48,445 nt of DNA, from NCBI RefSeq assembly GCF_002135415.1, contig NZ_NEGJ01000020.1, positions 1-48,445 on the forward strand, read 5' to 3'. The position numbers and the translations under genes are program-made. The notes under the pieces are model-generated. The model was not told where the DNA came from and did not search any database. It worked only from the letters and a program-made list of their open reading frames with translations. The stretch comes from Acinetobacter sp. ANC 3832 (GTDB lineage Bacteria; Pseudomonadota; Gammaproteobacteria; Pseudomonadales; Moraxellaceae). Below are positions 16,639-25,193 of this stretch, one piece after another; positions within the stretch are counted from its first letter, which is position 1; each line of letters opens with the position of its first letter.

Positions 16639-17014
16639 AAAAATCCCTTTAAGAACATAATATAATGATCGATAAGTACAAAAAATAATCACTTCCATTC
16701 AATATCATTGCATAAGGCAAATCTATTTATTTCAATATGATGACTTTATGTTGTCTATAGATTATAAAATAAATAGGAATACTTGGTAATAGTCATTTAA
16801 AGCATAATTAAATACATTTAAAATCTGAACTTTAAATTAAAAACAACTTATTGATAATAAATATATATTTAATATTAAAAAAATAAAAAACAAATCCACT
16901 TGAATTAATTAAAAATTTTATTCAGATCAAATTAAATATTTTTTTTAAAAATATAAATTCTCAAATGAATTACGTTTATAAAATGCCAAATTATTTTCAA
17001 TCCTGTGTTTTAAA

Positions 17015-17048
17015 TTTGGACACCTCGAAAATAATTCGTCAAATATCT
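17015..17048 (+). promoter_or_regulatory. Candidate upstream activator site of the arylsulfatase promoter
   Basis: TTTGGACA at 17015-17022 starts 92 bp before the -24 element, and an inverted GTCAAA half-site follows at 17039-17044. The octamer matches the one upstream of the aldehyde dehydrogenase promoter. The rest of 16700-17100 is extremely AT-rich and shows no gene. Confidence 0.4.
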
Positions 17049-17104
17049 AAACATAAGAATCGAACATATAAATTCAAACTATTGATTTAATAGCATTTAA
17101 TCAA

Positions 17105-17121
17105 TTGGCATACTTCATGCT
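17105..17121 (+). promoter_or_regulatory. Sigma-54 (-24/-12) promoter of the arylsulfatase gene
   Basis: TTGGCATACTTCATGCT has GG (17107-17108) and GC (17119-17120) ten bases apart, 82 bp upstream of the start codon. It shares TTGGCATRCT with the aldehyde dehydrogenase promoter. Confidence 0.8.
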
Positions 17122-17202
17122 AATAAAGTGATTAGAACGCAGCGCTGTGTGACCACTATATAGCCGAACCACTTTTATATTTGATGTAAGGGAACTACAT
17201 TG

Positions 17203-19605
17203 ATGAAAATTTTAAGCAAATTTAAGATTAAGCCAAGCTGTCTTTTTATTCTTCCTTTAACGAGCCTTTTTTTGGGCGTACCTGTCATTACCATTGCACA
17301 GGATGTTCTGCCTTTTCCATTGGTACCTTCAGCAAGTATCGCAAAAGATACAATGGAAGAATCCACGCATATTCGTCGAATAGAACAACAAAAACTCTCT
17401 GCTGATGCACCGAATATTTTAATTATTCTCTTGGATGATGTGGGTCCAGGTATTCCCGATACCTATGGTGGTTTAATCCATACACCCAACCTGAGCCGTG
17501 TTGCCAAACAAGGTATTTCGTATAATCAATTCCACTCCACGGCAATGTGCTCACCTACTCGTGCGGCTTTGCTTACAGGTCGTAACCACACACGTGTCGG
17601 CAATGGACAAATCACTGAACTTGCCAATGATTGGGATGGTTTTAGTGGCGTTATTCCAAAAACCTCTGCAACACTCGCAGAAGTCCTTAAAAATTATGGG
17701 TATAGCACCGCAGCTTTTGGTAAATGGCATAACACACCGACGGCACACACCACCCAAGCAGGGCCATTTGACTATTGGCCAACACATTATGGATTTGAAC
17801 ATTTTTATGGGTTCTTTGGCGGTGAAGCCTCTCAATATGACCCATCTTTAATTTTAAATACCCAATACGTTGATAAACCTGCCAAAACTTCACAGGGTGC
17901 TTATCACTTAACCGATGATTTAACCGACAATATGATTGGTTGGATGAAAACCCAAAAAACCTTAAATCCTAATAAACCGTTACTCATGTATTGGGCACCT
18001 GGTGCTGTACATGGCCCACACCAAGTCGATCAGAAATGGGCAGATAAATACAAAGGTAAGTTTGATGCTGGGTGGGATGAATATCGAAAAATAGCCTTTG
18101 CAAGACAAAAAAAATTAGGGTTTATTCCTAAAAATGCGCAACTCACTCCACGCCCTGACTCGTTGCCTGCATGGGAAAGTATCCCGCAGAATGAACGCGC
18201 ATTTCAAACACGTTTAATGGAAGTCTTCGCAGGTTTTGTTGAACATACTGATTATAACGTTGGACGTATGCTCGATGGTCTTGATGAAGCAGGGATTGGG
18301 GATAATACTTTAGTCTATTATATTTGGGGCGATAACGGCTCAAGTGCCGAAGGTCTCCAAGGCACTATCAGTGAAATGCTCGTACTGAATCGTATTCCAA
18401 GTAAAATTGATGATCATATCCGTGTTTTAAATGAAGAATTGGGCGGACTTGATGCGCTAGGTACAGCTAAAACCAGTAGTATGTACCATGCAAGTTGGGC
18501 TTGGGCAGGTTCAACGCCATTTAAAGGCACTAAATTGGTGGCATCGACTTTGGGTGGTACACGTCAGCCTTTAGCAGTTTCTTGGCCACAAAAAATTGAA
18601 GCTGATGCAAAAATGCGTAGCCAATTCCATCATGTCAACGATATTGCGCCAACCATTTACGAGATTCTAAACATTACCCCCCCAAAAGTGGTCAATGGTT
18701 TTACGCAAGATACCTTAGATGGCATCAGCATGGCATATACCTTTAACAATGCCAAAGCTGAAGGGCAAAAACACACCCAATTCTTTGACATTATGGGCAG
18801 TCGTGCCATTTATAAAGATGGTTGGATGGCAGGAACTTTTGGACCTCGTGTGCCTTGGAGTGCAACTAATCCGGGCATGGCAACATGGACACCCAACAAA
18901 GACGTCTGGGAGTTATATAATCTTAAAGAAGATTTCACCCAAGCCAATGATTTATCACAAAAATACCCTAAAAAATTGGAAGAATTAAAAAACAATTTTA
19001 TGGAAGAATCTCGTGCCAATAAAAATCTACCGATTGGTGGTGCACTGTATACTATGATTCATCCTGACAAAATGTTGGTCAATCCTGCCACCGAATATAA
19101 TTATAAATCGGTCATTACACGTATCCCTGAATTTACTGCACCACGTTTGGCAAGCAGAAATAATAACCTAACGATTGATGTTAAAAACCCTGACAATGCC
19201 AATGGCGTATTGTTTGCAATGGGTGGCTTCGGTGGCGGTGTGAGCTTATTTATTCAAGATGGTTATTTACATTATGAATATAACGCCTTCGAAATTGAAC
19301 GCACCAAACTCAAAAGTGCTGAAAAACTTCCGATAGGTGATTTAAAAATTGAAGTCAAACTCAATAAAAAGCCTTCGGTGGATGGGATCAAGCATTTATC
19401 CTCAGGTGATTTACAAATTTTGGTCAATGGCAAACCTGTCGCACAAGGCACCATTCCTAAATTGGTCTCTTTTGGCTTTACGGTGAATGAAACCTTTGAC
19501 ATCGGTTCAGATGTTGGCTCACCTGTTTCCTCGGCTTACTATGACCAAGCACCATTTGCCTATAACGGAAAAATTAACAATCTTAATGTGAAATATACAC
19601 CTTAA
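17203..19605 (+). CDS. Exported Cys-type arylsulfatase
   Basis: An 800-residue type I sulfatase. A Sec signal peptide (SCLFILPLTSLFLGVPVITIAQ) directs it to the periplasm. LLDDVGPG holds metal-binding Asp residues. CSPTR at Cys116 is the formylglycine motif C-x-P-x-R, so the enzyme needs FGE. GKWH and YIWGDNGSS are further catalytic or metal-site segments. After the sulfatase fold a C-terminal beta-rich region (from about 650) resembles the extra domain of large bacterial arylsulfatases. The ATG at 17203 follows GTAAGGGA; a TTG one codon upstream is less likely. It is divergent from the sigma-54 activator and has its own -24/-12 promoter. It hydrolyses sulfate esters to an alcohol or phenol plus sulfate; the neighbouring dehydrogenases argue for a primary aryl-alcohol leaving group. 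Confidence 0.92.
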   Translation: MKILSKFKIKPSCLFILPLTSLFLGVPVITIAQDVLPFPLVPSASIAKDTMEESTHIRRIEQQKLSADAPNILIILLDDVGPGIPDTYGGLIHTPNLSRVAKQGISYNQFHSTAMCSPTRAALLTGRNHTRVGNGQITELANDWDGFSGVIPKTSATLAEVLKNYGYSTAAFGKWHNTPTAHTTQAGPFDYWPTHYGFEHFYGFFGGEASQYDPSLILNTQYVDKPAKTSQGAYHLTDDLTDNMIGWMKTQKTLNPNKPLLMYWAPGAVHGPHQVDQKWADKYKGKFDAGWDEYRKIAFARQKKLGFIPKNAQLTPRPDSLPAWESIPQNERAFQTRLMEVFAGFVEHTDYNVGRMLDGLDEAGIGDNTLVYYIWGDNGSSAEGLQGTISEMLVLNRIPSKIDDHIRVLNEELGGLDALGTAKTSSMYHASWAWAGSTPFKGTKLVASTLGGTRQPLAVSWPQKIEADAKMRSQFHHVNDIAPTIYEILNITPPKVVNGFTQDTLDGISMAYTFNNAKAEGQKHTQFFDIMGSRAIYKDGWMAGTFGPRVPWSATNPGMATWTPNKDVWELYNLKEDFTQANDLSQKYPKKLEELKNNFMEESRANKNLPIGGALYTMIHPDKMLVNPATEYNYKSVITRIPEFTAPRLASRNNNLTIDVKNPDNANGVLFAMGGFGGGVSLFIQDGYLHYEYNAFEIERTKLKSAEKLPIGDLKIEVKLNKKPSVDGIKHLSSGDLQILVNGKPVAQGTIPKLVSFGFTVNETFDIGSDVGSPVSSAYYDQAPFAYNGKINNLNVKYTP

Positions 19606-19620
19606 GGTCGGCTAAATTTT

Positions 19621-19645
19621 GGCTAAAAATCTTGTATTTTTAGCC
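19621..19645 (+). terminator. Perfect hairpin after the arylsulfatase gene
   Basis: GGCTAAAAAT and ATTTTTAGCC form a perfect 10-bp stem around CTTGT, 15 bp after the stop. The tail is only weakly T-rich, so partial readthrough into the porin gene is possible. The rest of the 258-bp spacer has no promoter I recognise. Confidence 0.6.
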
Positions 19646-19863
19646 TCTTCAATTGGATTCCTACAGCAGATTTTTTAAATTTGGCGTTATAAATCCTGAG
19701 TAAAACTTCGTTTTTTCGCTTCTGATTTTTCATTTTTTGAAAAGTCATGGGTACTTTATGGCTTTTTGAGGTCAAAACCCTTAAAAACCAAAACTTAAGC
19801 ATCAGCACTTTATAAACGAGCAACAGGATCGTTGCTTTTTACCTCCTCAAGGAATATGACAAC

Positions 19864-21135
19864 ATGAAACATTTAAATTTCACCTTACTTGCACTAAGCA
19901 TGTGTGCCATCAATCCTGCACACGCAAATTTTATCGACCAAGCTACAGTGACATTGATCACAAAAAATGTCTATATCGATCGTAATTATATAGGTGAAGG
20001 TGTTGCTCAACCTGCCTCGAAAGAATGGGCTCAAGGTTCTATGCTCAATATGAATTCGGGTTATACCAAAGGTGTAATTGGTACAGGGCTTGATGTTTAT
20101 GCAGGTTTAGGGTTCAAACTGTGGGGAGATGCAGAGCATTCAAGGGGCACAAGTATGTTACCGCTTGATCCTATCACGGGAAAACCGGAGAGTAGCTTTG
20201 CTGAAATTAGCGCAACTGCAAAATTCAAATATGCAGAGACGGAATTAAAATACGGTACATTATTTCCAAAAACACCCGTGGTCATTGCCTCGTTTAGCCG
20301 TGCCCTTCCTCAGTCTTATCATGGGGTTCAGTTGGTTTCAAAAGATATTAAAAATCTCAAACTCGAAATGACTTACTTAGATCAAGTCAATCAGCGAGAT
20401 TCAACCAATTATGAAGATATTAAATTGATCCCTGCCAATGGACGTTTTAAACCCGTCTCAAGCGATCAGCTTTATTATATAGGCGCCAATTATGCATTGA
20501 ATCCACAGACAGAAATTACCTTATTTCATGCCAATTTTCATGATATTTATCAACAATATTATACTGGACTTAATCACAGTTATCCCATCAATGATGCAAT
20601 GAGCCTGTCTACCGATTTTCGTTATTTCCGTACCCTTGATGAAGGAAAACAACTTGCAGGTAATATTGATAACCATCATGGCAATTTAGTTTTTGGCTTA
20701 TCTCAAAATAATCATAAATTGAGTGCAGGCTATATTCATAACTCAGGCGATACTGCAATGCCTTATTTAAGTAGTGGCGAAACTGCAACTTATATGGACT
20801 CTTGGGCAACGGATTTTCTCAATAAAAATGAGAAAGCCTACACCATTCGCTATGATTATAATTTTAAAGATTATATTCCTGGGCTAAGAGTAATGACACG
20901 CTACACTTATGGTAAAGATATTAACCTTGATCATATTGTAGGGCTAGAAAATAAAGAACTGCATGAAAAAGAATTGGGCTTTGATTTGATGTATCAAATA
21001 CAAACAGGCATGTTAAAAGGTTTAAATTTCCGTGGTCGTTATGCAAATTATGATAATAATCACGGTGTAAAACCAACATTTAAATCTGCCAATGAAACCC
21101 GTTTTAATATTGATTACACGTGGAAATTTAAATAA
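19864..21135 (+). CDS. OprD-family outer-membrane porin
   Basis: A 423-residue protein with a signal peptide ending at AHANF and an 18-strand-barrel-like sequence of alternating polar and aromatic residues, finishing in YTWKFK. The N-terminal SGYTKGVIGTGLDVYAGLGFKL and SFSRALPQSYHGVQLVSK are typical of the OprD/BenP family, whose members pass small carboxylates, amino acids or aromatic acids. CTCAAGGAA precedes the ATG. Lying between the arylsulfatase and alcohol dehydrogenase genes, it probably admits the anionic sulfate ester to the periplasm. A hairpin in the 258-bp gap from the sulfatase leaves co-transcription uncertain. Confidence 0.88.
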   Translation: MKHLNFTLLALSMCAINPAHANFIDQATVTLITKNVYIDRNYIGEGVAQPASKEWAQGSMLNMNSGYTKGVIGTGLDVYAGLGFKLWGDAEHSRGTSMLPLDPITGKPESSFAEISATAKFKYAETELKYGTLFPKTPVVIASFSRALPQSYHGVQLVSKDIKNLKLEMTYLDQVNQRDSTNYEDIKLIPANGRFKPVSSDQLYYIGANYALNPQTEITLFHANFHDIYQQYYTGLNHSYPINDAMSLSTDFRYFRTLDEGKQLAGNIDNHHGNLVFGLSQNNHKLSAGYIHNSGDTAMPYLSSGETATYMDSWATDFLNKNEKAYTIRYDYNFKDYIPGLRVMTRYTYGKDINLDHIVGLENKELHEKELGFDLMYQIQTGMLKGLNFRGRYANYDNNHGVKPTFKSANETRFNIDYTWKFK

Positions 21136-21184
21136 ATCGTTCACCTTTATTGAAATGAATATATTTTTTAAAATGAATATTATC

Positions 21185-21220
21185 TGTCCCTGTAATCGCT
21201 TGATCACAGAGACAAGTTTT
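21185..21220 (+). terminator. Rho-independent terminator after the porin gene
   Basis: TGTCCCTGT (21185-21193) pairs with ACAGAGACA (21206-21214) with one mismatch, followed by a run of six T. Confidence 0.65.
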
Positions 21221-21329
21221 TTAATGAATCACGCTGTACAATAAAAACTCAATGTCTTATTTTTAGACACTCGTCCACAAATTGAACACTACATTATAAT
21301 TTAAATCATTAATAATCAAATGGTTAAAA

Positions 21330-21347
21330 TTGGCATACTTTTTGATT
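21330..21347 (+). promoter_or_regulatory. Sigma-54-like promoter of the alcohol dehydrogenase gene
   Basis: TTGGCATACTTTTTGATT shares its first 11 bases with the arylsulfatase promoter. The -24 GG is present, but the -12 element reads GA instead of GC at the correct ten-base spacing, so activity may be weak. A GACACTCGTCC segment lies about 60 bp upstream. Confidence 0.5.
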
Positions 21348-21416
21348 AAATTAGCTTTATTAACATACTGAAATTAATATCACCAAAACAATATATGTCA
21401 CATCAAGGAGATGAAA

Positions 21417-22538
21417 ATGACTGATTTAATAGATATTCAAGCTGCAGTTACGGAAGGTCAAGGTGCAGATTTTGTTTTACAAGATTTGAAAATTCGCCCT
21501 CCACAAGGCAATGAAGTGCTTGTTAAAGTCATTGCCACAGGGATGTGCCATACTGATCTGATCGTGAGAGATCAATATTACCCTGTGCCGTTACCTGCTG
21601 TTTTAGGTCATGAAGGCGCAGGCATTATTACTGCCATTGGTGAGAATGTAAAAGACCTTACTGTTGGTGATCATGTCGTTTTAAGTTATGGCTACTGTGG
21701 TATATGTAAACAATGTAGCTCAGGTGCACCTGCTTATTGTAGTGAATTTTTTGGGCGCAATTTTAGCGGTACAGATCCGCAAGGTGAAAATGCGATTTGC
21801 AGACATAATCATGAAAATTTTCACGATCATTTCTTTGCGCAGTCTTCATTTTCAACCTACGCCCTAAGCCTTGAAAATAACACAATTAAAGTCGATAAAA
21901 ATGCACCTTTAGAACTACTTGGTCCTTTAGGTTGTGGCATCCAAACAGGTGCAGGCGCTGTCATGAATAACTTAAAAGTGACACCTGCAAGTAGCTTTGT
22001 CACCTTTGGTGCAGGTGCCGTAGGTTTAAGCGCACTTTTAGCCGCTAAAATTTGTGGTGCAACCACAATTATTGCCGTCGATATTGTAGAAAGTAGATTA
22101 GAACTTGCCAAAGAACTTGGTGCAACACATGTCATTAACAGTAAGAATTTAGATTCTGTACAAGCCATTAAAGACATCACAGAAGGTGGTGTTTCTTTCG
22201 CTTTAGAATCGACAGGTCGTCCTGAAATTTTAAAACAAGGCATCGATGCTCTAGGTATTTTAGGAAAATTAGCAATTGTTGGTGCGCCTCCTCTAGGGAC
22301 ATTGGCGCAGTTTGATGTCAATGACCTTTTACTTGGTGGTAAAAGCATTGTTGGTGTTGTTGAAGGCAGTAGTGTGCCAAAAACCTTTATTCCACAATTA
22401 GTTGATTTATATCAAAAAGGATTATTTCCTTTTGATAAATTAGTGAAATTTTATGACTTTGAAAATATCAACCAAGCCGCTTTAGATAGTCAAAGCGGTA
22501 TCACACTCAAACCAATTATCAAAATTGCACAGCCTTAA
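21417..22538 (+). CDS. Zinc-dependent aryl-alcohol-type dehydrogenase (AreB/XylB-like)
   Basis: A 373-residue medium-chain alcohol dehydrogenase. The catalytic zinc site is visible as Cys44 (TGMCHTD) and GHE (His65, Glu66). The structural zinc has the four cysteines 94, 97, 100 and 108. The NAD-binding Rossmann motif is GAGAVGLSA near 200. The second ATG (21417) is chosen because AAGGAG abuts the first ATG at 21411 and is correctly spaced from the second. Features such as FFGRNFSG resemble benzyl-alcohol dehydrogenases AreB and XylB. It would oxidise the alcohol released by the sulfatases to an aldehyde for the dehydrogenase at 13.1 kb. A strong terminator separates it from the alkylsulfatase gene. 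Confidence 0.9.
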   Translation: MTDLIDIQAAVTEGQGADFVLQDLKIRPPQGNEVLVKVIATGMCHTDLIVRDQYYPVPLPAVLGHEGAGIITAIGENVKDLTVGDHVVLSYGYCGICKQCSSGAPAYCSEFFGRNFSGTDPQGENAICRHNHENFHDHFFAQSSFSTYALSLENNTIKVDKNAPLELLGPLGCGIQTGAGAVMNNLKVTPASSFVTFGAGAVGLSALLAAKICGATTIIAVDIVESRLELAKELGATHVINSKNLDSVQAIKDITEGGVSFALESTGRPEILKQGIDALGILGKLAIVGAPPLGTLAQFDVNDLLLGGKSIVGVVEGSSVPKTFIPQLVDLYQKGLFPFDKLVKFYDFENINQAALDSQSGITLKPIIKIAQP

Positions 22539-22552
22539 ATATAGATTGCATT

Positions 22553-22588
22553 GCGATTGCATGGACTCATCATGCAATCGCTTTTTTA
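22553..22588 (+). terminator. Strong rho-independent terminator after the alcohol dehydrogenase
   Basis: GCGATTGCATG and CATGCAATCGC form a perfect 11-bp stem with a seven-base loop followed by six T. Confidence 0.9.
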
Positions 22589-22701
22589 TGTACATCTATT
22601 TTCATATTTAAACTATTTTCACACCCCATGATGTACATAAGCCAATTAAAAATTTAAGATTTTTAATGCTGATGACGTTCAAAAATTTATTAGGATTTAC
22701 C

Positions 22702-24549
22702 ATGAAACAAGGATTTTCGCTCCTTTTACTCAGTGCAAGCATTTTGGTACAACACAGTTATGCAACATCAGTTGAACCACAGAAAACACCACAGCTTGAG
22801 CGCAAGCAAGATGAGCAAAATGCACAACGTGGCTTGATTGCTCGTCCACACGGCACATTAACGGATGAGCAAGGTAAACTGATTTGGTCGTATGATGATT
22901 ATGAGTTTTTAAAAAATTACTCAGGCAATACCATTAATCCAAAATTACTCACTCAAGCAAAATTAAATCAAAATATTGGCTTGTTTAAAGTCACCGAAGG
23001 CGTATGGCAACTGAGAGGTTTTGACTTAGCCAATATTACCGTGATTGAAGGTAAAACTGGCTGGATTATGGTAGATACTCTCGCCTCTAAAGAAACTGCT
23101 GCCGCCGCATTAAAATTTTTACGCACTCAGCTTGGTGACAAAAAAATTAGTGCAATCATTTTAACTCATAGCCATTATGATCATTTTGGTGGTGTAGATG
23201 CATTCTTAGAAGATAAAAATATCCCTATTATTGCGCCTTCAGGTTTTATGGATGCCGCAACCAGTGAAAATATTATGGCTGGTTCAATCATGGGTAAGCG
23301 TGCGTCATATATGTTTGGTATGAATTTGGATGTCAATGAAAAAGAATTAGTAGATAGCGGTTTAGGTAAAGGATTATCTTTTGGCACAGTGACCATAGCT
23401 CAACCCACTATTTTAATTGATCAACCTGAGAAAAAGCTTAGCGTAGATGGTGTAGAAATTACTTTCTTTAATGTCCCAGATTCAGAAGCACCTTCTGAAC
23501 TTACTTTTAGTATCGAAAGTAAAAATCTGTACTGTGGTTCAGAAATCATTACTCATACCATGCACAACCTATATACACTCAGAGGTGCTAAAGCACGTGA
23601 TACTTTGAAATGGGTTAAGTATTTAGATGAAGCTAAAGACTATAATGAGAAAGCAAAAAACAGAAATTTTGATTTCTCAGCATCACTGGCCGGTTTGGGG
23701 TAATAAAAACATATCTGAATTTATTACCTTACATCGTGACGTCTATAAGTTTTTGCACGATCAAACTTTGAAAATGATGAATCAAGGTTATACCGCCGAT
23801 GAGATTGCTGAAAAAATTCAGCTACCAGAAAACCTGAATAAACACCTTTCTATTGGTGGTTACTATGGCAGTATCAAACATAACGTCAAAGGCATTTATC
23901 AATACTATATTGGCTGGTTTGATGGTAATCCTGCCAATTTAGATATGCTCCCAAGAAAGCAACGCAGCCTTAAATATATACATACAATGGGTGGTGAGGA
24001 TGCTGTTTTGCAAACTGCTATAGATGCAAAAAAACAAGGTGAAGAGCGTTGGGCTGCAGAGCTTCTTAATCATATTTTAACTGTAAACCCGAAAAAAACT
24101 GCTGCTCAAGAAGCACTTGCTGAAGTATATTTGACCTTAGGTTATGATGCTGAGTCAATTGCGTGGCGTAATTTTTATATCAGCGCTGCTAAAGATTTAC
24201 GTCAGGAAAAATCCAGCAGTGATCGTAAAAGAATTGATATGTCTGCTATTTTACAACAAGCACCAGTATCTGTTTTTTTAGATAAACTTTCTACATTGTT
24301 AAAGGTTAATACGCCAGATAGCTTGACACAAATCAGCATTGATAAACATGATTTTTATGAAATCTCCATTCATAATTCAGTGATGAATTATAAGAAAATC
24401 CACCAATTAGATCCTAAAAAAACCACACTTAACCTCTCGAAAAATAATTTTATCGCTATTATTAATCATACAACACTGCTTGATGATCAACAGCAATTTT
24501 TTTTAATAGCTTTGATTTAAAAAATAGCCCGATTAATTTGCTGTATTAG
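22702..24549 (+). pseudogene. SdsA-type alkyl sulfatase, interrupted by two homopolymer frameshifts
   Basis: An exported MBL-fold sulfatase with a signal peptide (GFSLLLLSASILVQHSYA), zinc motif THSHYDH (155-161), the downstream metal segment CGSEIITHTMHNLYTLRGAK, an ISQHHWPVWG segment, a helical dimerisation region, and an SCP2-like C-terminal domain. Such enzymes hydrolyse alkyl sulfates in the periplasm by a zinc mechanism that needs no formylglycine. The reading frame changes at the A6 run 23655-23660: dropping one A joins EKAK to TEILISQHHWPVWG. A second slip at the T8 run 24497-24504 would restore a tail ending SPINLLY at the TAG at 24547-24549. The reconstructed length (about 615 residues) is normal. 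Both breaks are in homopolymers, so sequencing error, phase variation or true decay are all possible. The start at 22702 follows AGGA; a frame from 22666 adds 12 residues before the signal peptide. Confidence 0.82.
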
Positions 24550-24658
24550 ATGCTGATGGATATGTATTATTTTTTAAATAAAGTAATGGTCCTGAAATAA
24601 ATGAACCTATTTCAAATCTAAATTTAGGTTTTTAAGTTTCATTATTTCAATTTTAAAA

Positions 24659-24751
24659 GGCTTCGTTGCACAAACTTATATCTAAAGAAATATTTATTCT
24701 GAAATTATATTACTGAATAAGCATTCAATGATAGATTTGTGCAACAAAGCC
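24659..24751. mobile_element. 93-bp MITE derived from the IS5-family element
   Basis: It starts GGCTTCGTTGCACAAA and ends TTTGTGCAACAAAGCC, inverted repeats of the same element seen elsewhere in the window. The segment before the right end (AAATTATATTACTGAATAAG) resembles the non-coding end of the 10493 relic. No coding capacity remains. It marks the right edge of the sulfatase island. Confidence 0.85.
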
Positions 24752-24913
24752 TTTATGTAACCTTATAGTATAAATCCCTCTTGAAACATTCCAAATAAAG
24801 CATTGAATTATATAACTAAAAATTAACAACTTATATGTCACTTCAAATTATCACTCATTGTCGCCAGAAATCATAACTCATTGATTTTTCTTAATGGCAA
24901 ATGACAAATTATG

Positions 24914-24925
24914 TGTCACGTGACA
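24914..24925. promoter_or_regulatory. Perfect palindrome TGTCACGTGACA
   Basis: A 12-bp perfect palindrome 269 bp upstream of the luciferase-like oxidoreductase. Its size and symmetry suit an operator. No regulator is assigned. Confidence 0.35.
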
Positions 24926-24934
24926 TTTATTGGT

Positions 24935-24990
24935 GCTACAGCTCAGTAATATGATTATATATCATGTTACTAAGTATCCTAATGAATATA
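24935..24990 (+). repeat. Palindromic repeat, copy 2 (partner at 1213-1278)
   Basis: GCTACAG, stem AGTAATATGA (24945-24954), a seven-base loop, TCATGTTACT (24962-24971), then TATCCTAATGAATATA. Flanks match copy 1 almost exactly, while stem bases differ in both arms so that pairing is kept apart from one G-T-type position. The rest of 24550-25193 holds only the MITE and the palindrome. Confidence 0.65.
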
Positions 24991-25193
24991 CTATAAATTC
25001 TCTGATAACCTTCACCCGTTAATACCTCAAATATTTCTTTTATATTGCTATATTTCATTCCGAAATTAAGTATCAATCCTTAAATATGGAATATAAAATT
25101 CGTTTGACTCAGTTTAACTCCCAGTTCTGGGAATCACATTCCCCAATAAGTAATTTAAAATACATGCAAGCTTTTTAATAACTTTGAGTATGT

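Noticed and set aside
23655..23660. Programmed ribosomal frameshift in the alkylsulfatase
   Set aside because: No stimulatory structure or conserved reason is visible and the family is normally encoded in one frame; sequencing error or mutation is simpler. Not excluded.
23627..24520. Separate protein downstream of the MBL sulfatase
   Set aside because: Its N-terminal residues overlap the upstream frame and its sequence from TEILISQHHWPVWG onward continues the SdsA-type protein; a frameshift explains it.
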